Shown here piece by piece: positions 47,564 to 49,713 of a stretch of DNA of 49,713 bases. The DNA is from Enterococcus termitis. Lineage in GTDB: Bacteria > Bacillota > Bacilli > Lactobacillales > Enterococcaceae. Made by a program: the position numbers and the translations under genes. The stretch is taken from positions 1 through 49,713 of the forward strand of contig NZ_MIJY01000011.1 in the NCBI RefSeq assembly GCF_001730305.1, in the 5' to 3' direction. The notes beneath the pieces are model-generated. The model did not search any database. It was not told where the DNA came from and saw nothing but the letters and a program-made list of their open reading frames with translations. The first letter of the stretch is position 1, and each line of letters starts with the position of its first letter.

Positions 47564-48628
47564 TTATTGACGCTTAAATTCGATTTCTGTATCACCAAAA
47601 TGGAATGTTAGCAGATCCGCTTGATCATATCCTGGATAATCAAAAATTATCTGATAGTACTCTTTTCCGTCTTCTTCAACAGAGCTAAATTCTCTTGCCA
47701 AGTAACGCTCTTCTTGACCATTGATTACTGCTTGAAGCCAAATATCATCTGGATCGATCATTGCCGTAAACTTATCATCACTGGTTGTCAATACAAATGA
47801 GTTTGGATAAACCAATCCGGACACTGTTTCTGATCTTGCAGGATCAGTCGGTGTAAATTCAAGCGCATCAAATGATTTAATTTTTGACGTATCGATAGGT
47901 AATTCCCAAAGTCCTTCTAGCTTTTCAAAGGTTTCTCCTTCTTTTCCCTCATGAAATCCTGGAGTATCATCAATAGGATACATTGCCGTTAAACGAGTAA
48001 TTACAACTACCGCATTTTCTAGCGGAGGAACATCACCCGCACTTGCCTTTAGACGATAGGTCAGTTCTAATTGATTCGTACTATGATCAAAATGAGAATC
48101 AGGCACAATTGAAGAGAATAAATTCAGATTTTCTTGTACTTCTGACAACCCACTTTTAAAATCGACTAGATAACGACCGTCTCCATTTTTTAACGCAAAG
48201 TTAATCCCATAATATTCGAGCGTTTTATCAGTGAATTTTGATTGTTTGGGAAACTGAATCGTAAAATGCAACCCAATTTCATTTTGATCCGCATAAACTT
48301 CATTTAGCTTGATTTCAATCTCTTCATTTACTGCCTTTGTACTTTGTTTTGTAATAAATCCATCGTTCCGAAGAGACTTAGAAGTAAATTGATCTAGACG
48401 TAAAAAATTAGTCACTGCTTTACCGATAGGAGTGAAGGCCAATGAAAACCCTAATAGTAGAATTGCTGCAACTATAACTAAAGGAAAAATACGCTTTTTC
48501 TTAGGCTTTACTCGCTTTTTTTCTTGAGAGATTTTTTGATACGCCATATCAAAAGCTTGACGAGCTTCTTTAGAAACCGCTTGAGTTTCTTGCAATGTTT
48601 CTTGCAATTCTTTTTCAAAATTATTCAT
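47564..48628 (-). CDS. DUF4179 membrane protein, probable anti-sigma factor
   Basis: A 354-aa protein with a charged cytoplasmic N-terminus (1-47, rich in K, E and Q), one membrane helix (about 48-66, FPLVIVAAILLLGFSLAF) and a large extracellular region carrying a DUF4179-type domain just outside the membrane. This topology and the TAATG overlap with the sigma gene are typical of ECF sigma/anti-sigma pairs. The cytoplasmic part should hold the sigma factor until an envelope signal arrives. The signal is unknown. Confidence 0.82.
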   Translation of the reverse strand: MNNFEKELQETLQETQAVSKEARQAFDMAYQKISQEKKRVKPKKKRIFPLVIVAAILLLGFSLAFTPIGKAVTNFLRLDQFTSKSLRNDGFITKQSTKAVNEEIEIKLNEVYADQNEIGLHFTIQFPKQSKFTDKTLEYYGINFALKNGDGRYLVDFKSGLSEVQENLNLFSSIVPDSHFDHSTNQLELTYRLKASAGDVPPLENAVVVITRLTAMYPIDDTPGFHEGKEGETFEKLEGLWELPIDTSKIKSFDALEFTPTDPARSETVSGLVYPNSFVLTTSDDKFTAMIDPDDIWLQAVINGQEERYLAREFSSVEEDGKEYYQIIFDYPGYDQADLLTFHFGDTEIEFKRQ

Positions 48629-49143
48629 TAAACTACTCCTCCTTCTGGTTCAATATATTCTTTTTGCAGTAACCTTCGCCCTCGAGCTAAGCGAGATTTG
48701 ATCGTGCCAGAAGGTTCATTTAAAATTTCACTGATTTCCTTCACTGTAAATCCATTATAGTAATACAACACAAGCGGAATTCGGTAGATTGGATTTAGTC
48801 CAACAAGCAAATCATTCATAGCCAAATGCTCTACCTCTTGATTATTCACTGGAAATTGGTAGTCCTCTATATCAAAATAGGCTTCCGCACTTACTATTTT
48901 TTTGCATTGATTAATCATTATTCGACACAGCCAAGTATTGAAGTATTTTGGATTTTTAAGCTGATCTATTTTTTGATAAGCTATAATCACGGTCTCTTGC
49001 AGTACATCTGCTATATCCTGTTCATTCTTTAAAAATCGTCTTCCCATATTGTAAAGTACCTTTTCATACTCTTGAATCAATTGAATAAATGCTTCTTGAT
49101 TTCCCTTTTGAGCCTTTTTAACTAAAAACACATAATTTGCCAA
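48628..49143 (-). CDS. ECF-type RNA polymerase sigma factor
   Basis: A 171-aa sigma factor with region 2 (about 20-80, FLKNEQDIADVLQETVIIAYQKIDQLKNPKYFNTWL) and region 4 (about 115-165, NPIYRIPLVLYYYNGFTVKEISEILNEPSGTIKSRLARGR). TTG 49143 was preferred because AAGGGAGC lies 7 bases upstream; a longer frame starts at 49170 without a placed ribosome site. It overlaps the anti-sigma gene by one base. It probably directs its own operon, but no promoter was confidently placed in 49144-49300. Confidence 0.87.
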   Translation of the reverse strand: MANYVFLVKKAQKGNQEAFIQLIQEYEKVLYNMGRRFLKNEQDIADVLQETVIIAYQKIDQLKNPKYFNTWLCRIMINQCKKIVSAEAYFDIEDYQFPVNNQEVEHLAMNDLLVGLNPIYRIPLVLYYYNGFTVKEISEILNEPSGTIKSRLARGRRLLQKEYIEPEGGVV

Positions 49144-49477
49144 GTCGAATGCTCCCTTCATCTCCAACAATTAATTTAAATCTTCTATCTATTAGAGTCT
49201 ATAAAAACGGAAATGGTTGCATCAAAATTATAAAACAGCTGAATTCATATATACAGTTTTATTTTTATCCTTTCGTTTAAATTCCCTGTCATTTCAGAGC
49301 ATAAGTTAGCTTGACCAGAGCTTTCCTACCGACTATATTTGACCTGTCAAAGCATATATATTTTAGAATAAATTAAATGGTTGTTGTGTTTAAGCTCTGG
49401 ACAATACAAAAATTCTTTAATAATCAATGTTGGAAAATAAGCAATCTTACCTATTTAAATATTGATAATCAAATAAA
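49144..49477. other. A+T-rich intergenic stretch
   Basis: These 334 bases lie between the sigma gene and the terminator of the right-edge gene. They should hold the sigma operon promoter. No gene, RNA or clear operator was seen. Confidence 0.5.
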
Positions 49478-49516
49478 CAAGATCTCAATCTGGAAACATT
49501 TTAGATTGAGATCTTG
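49478..49516 (-). terminator. Terminator of the right-edge gene
   Basis: CAAGATCTCAATCT (49478-49491) pairs perfectly with AGATTGAGATCTTG (49503-49516), and TTTATTTG follows on the minus strand. Confidence 0.8.
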
Positions 49517-49528
49517 TGTTATTCAGTT

Positions 49529-49711
49529 CTATATTTTATTTGTGTCTACTTCGTATAACCCAGGTGCGCTTCCATCGTATTCATCGATAAATTGATTGCC
49601 GGAGTTGTACACCTTTTGGTGTTCTTTATTGATCCACGAGCCTTCATTTAAGCCTATCGGGTAATACCCATCATCTCTTCCTCGTATAAACCTAAACTTT
49701 TCTCCTATTTC
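49529..49711 (-). CDS. 3' part of an unidentified gene cut by the window edge
   Basis: A minus-strand frame enters from the right edge and ends at TAG (49531-49529). The visible 60 residues begin EIGEKFRFIRGRDDGYYPIG and end YDGSAPGLYEVDTNKI. They are rich in aromatic and acidic residues, with a strand-like pattern and no membrane segment. No family is recognised. A strong terminator 12 bases beyond the stop supports it being a real gene end. Confidence 0.6.
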   Translation of the reverse strand, partial: EIGEKFRFIRGRDDGYYPIGLNEGSWINKEHQKVYNSGNQFIDEYDGSAPGLYEVDTNKI

Positions 49712-49713
49712 TA

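Overview
This is a low-GC Firmicute chromosome segment that reads as Enterococcus. The evidence is the coaA-guaA neighbourhood, a guaA start resembling enterococcal GuaA, strong AGGAGG-type ribosome binding sites, frequent TTG/GTG starts, cre sites, BglG/RAT-controlled beta-glucoside PTS operons, and a lactococcin 972-type bacteriocin locus. No rRNA, tRNA or CRISPR array was seen. Species cannot be fixed from the sequence alone.

Layout. 1-430: the 3' end of a probable transposase, then three hairpins and a short direct repeat. 441-7806 (minus): an Lpl/Yes-type ABC sugar importer (lplB, lplC, lplA), an internal terminator, a DUF624 membrane protein and a YesM/YesN two-component pair, behind a promoter with a cre site. 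8154-13717: housekeeping-like genes (an RsmC-like methyltransferase, a GDSL esterase, a lipoprotein, coaA, guaA with a long structured leader).

13915-28000 is an accessory region. It holds an m5C methyltransferase with a probable restriction partner whose 3' end looks frameshifted by a 5-bp tandem duplication. Next come two paralogous XRE regulators sharing a 17-bp operator that also covers the promoter of a small unknown gene, a VbhA-like antitoxin/Fic pair, an AraC regulator and a VOC protein. A lactococcin 972-type bacteriocin faces its dedicated ABC transporter, beside a secreted V8-like protease and a lipoprotein. An IS3-family remnant, an MFS transporter and a decayed radical-SAM/SPASM gene follow. 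A diverged repeat of about 100 bp, with a hairpin, lies at three cassette borders here, with a possible fourth copy.

28173-35424 (minus): beta-glucoside operon 1 (bglG, a RAT/terminator, PTS EIIBCA, 6-phospho-beta-glucosidase), then an oxidoreductase/SDR/TetR group with two copies of one TetR operator. This block is bracketed by a 73-bp direct repeat that duplicates the 3' end of the DUF1846 gene at 35658-37166, as attL/attR-like junctions would. 37370-39896: a TetR gene with a two-gene operon sharing its operator, an XRE regulator fused to a PTS IIB-like domain without the catalytic cysteine, and a small membrane protein. 40043-42688: a protein with three fused RidA domains divergent from an HxlR regulator, then a concanavalin-like protein. 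42905-47449 (plus): beta-glucoside operon 2 with promoter/cre, RAT/terminator, bglG, PTS and bglA. A second RAT-like element sits over a hairpin that would hide the PTS gene's Shine-Dalgarno. 47564-49143 (minus): an ECF sigma factor and its DUF4179 anti-sigma-like partner. A partial gene runs off the right edge.

How the genes work together. The sugar importer and both bgl operons carry cre sites, so CcpA repression is likely. The two bgl operons also use BglG-type antitermination. The accessory region looks assembled from small competition and defence cassettes with visible decay. Coordinates of non-coding sites were counted by hand and may be off by a base.
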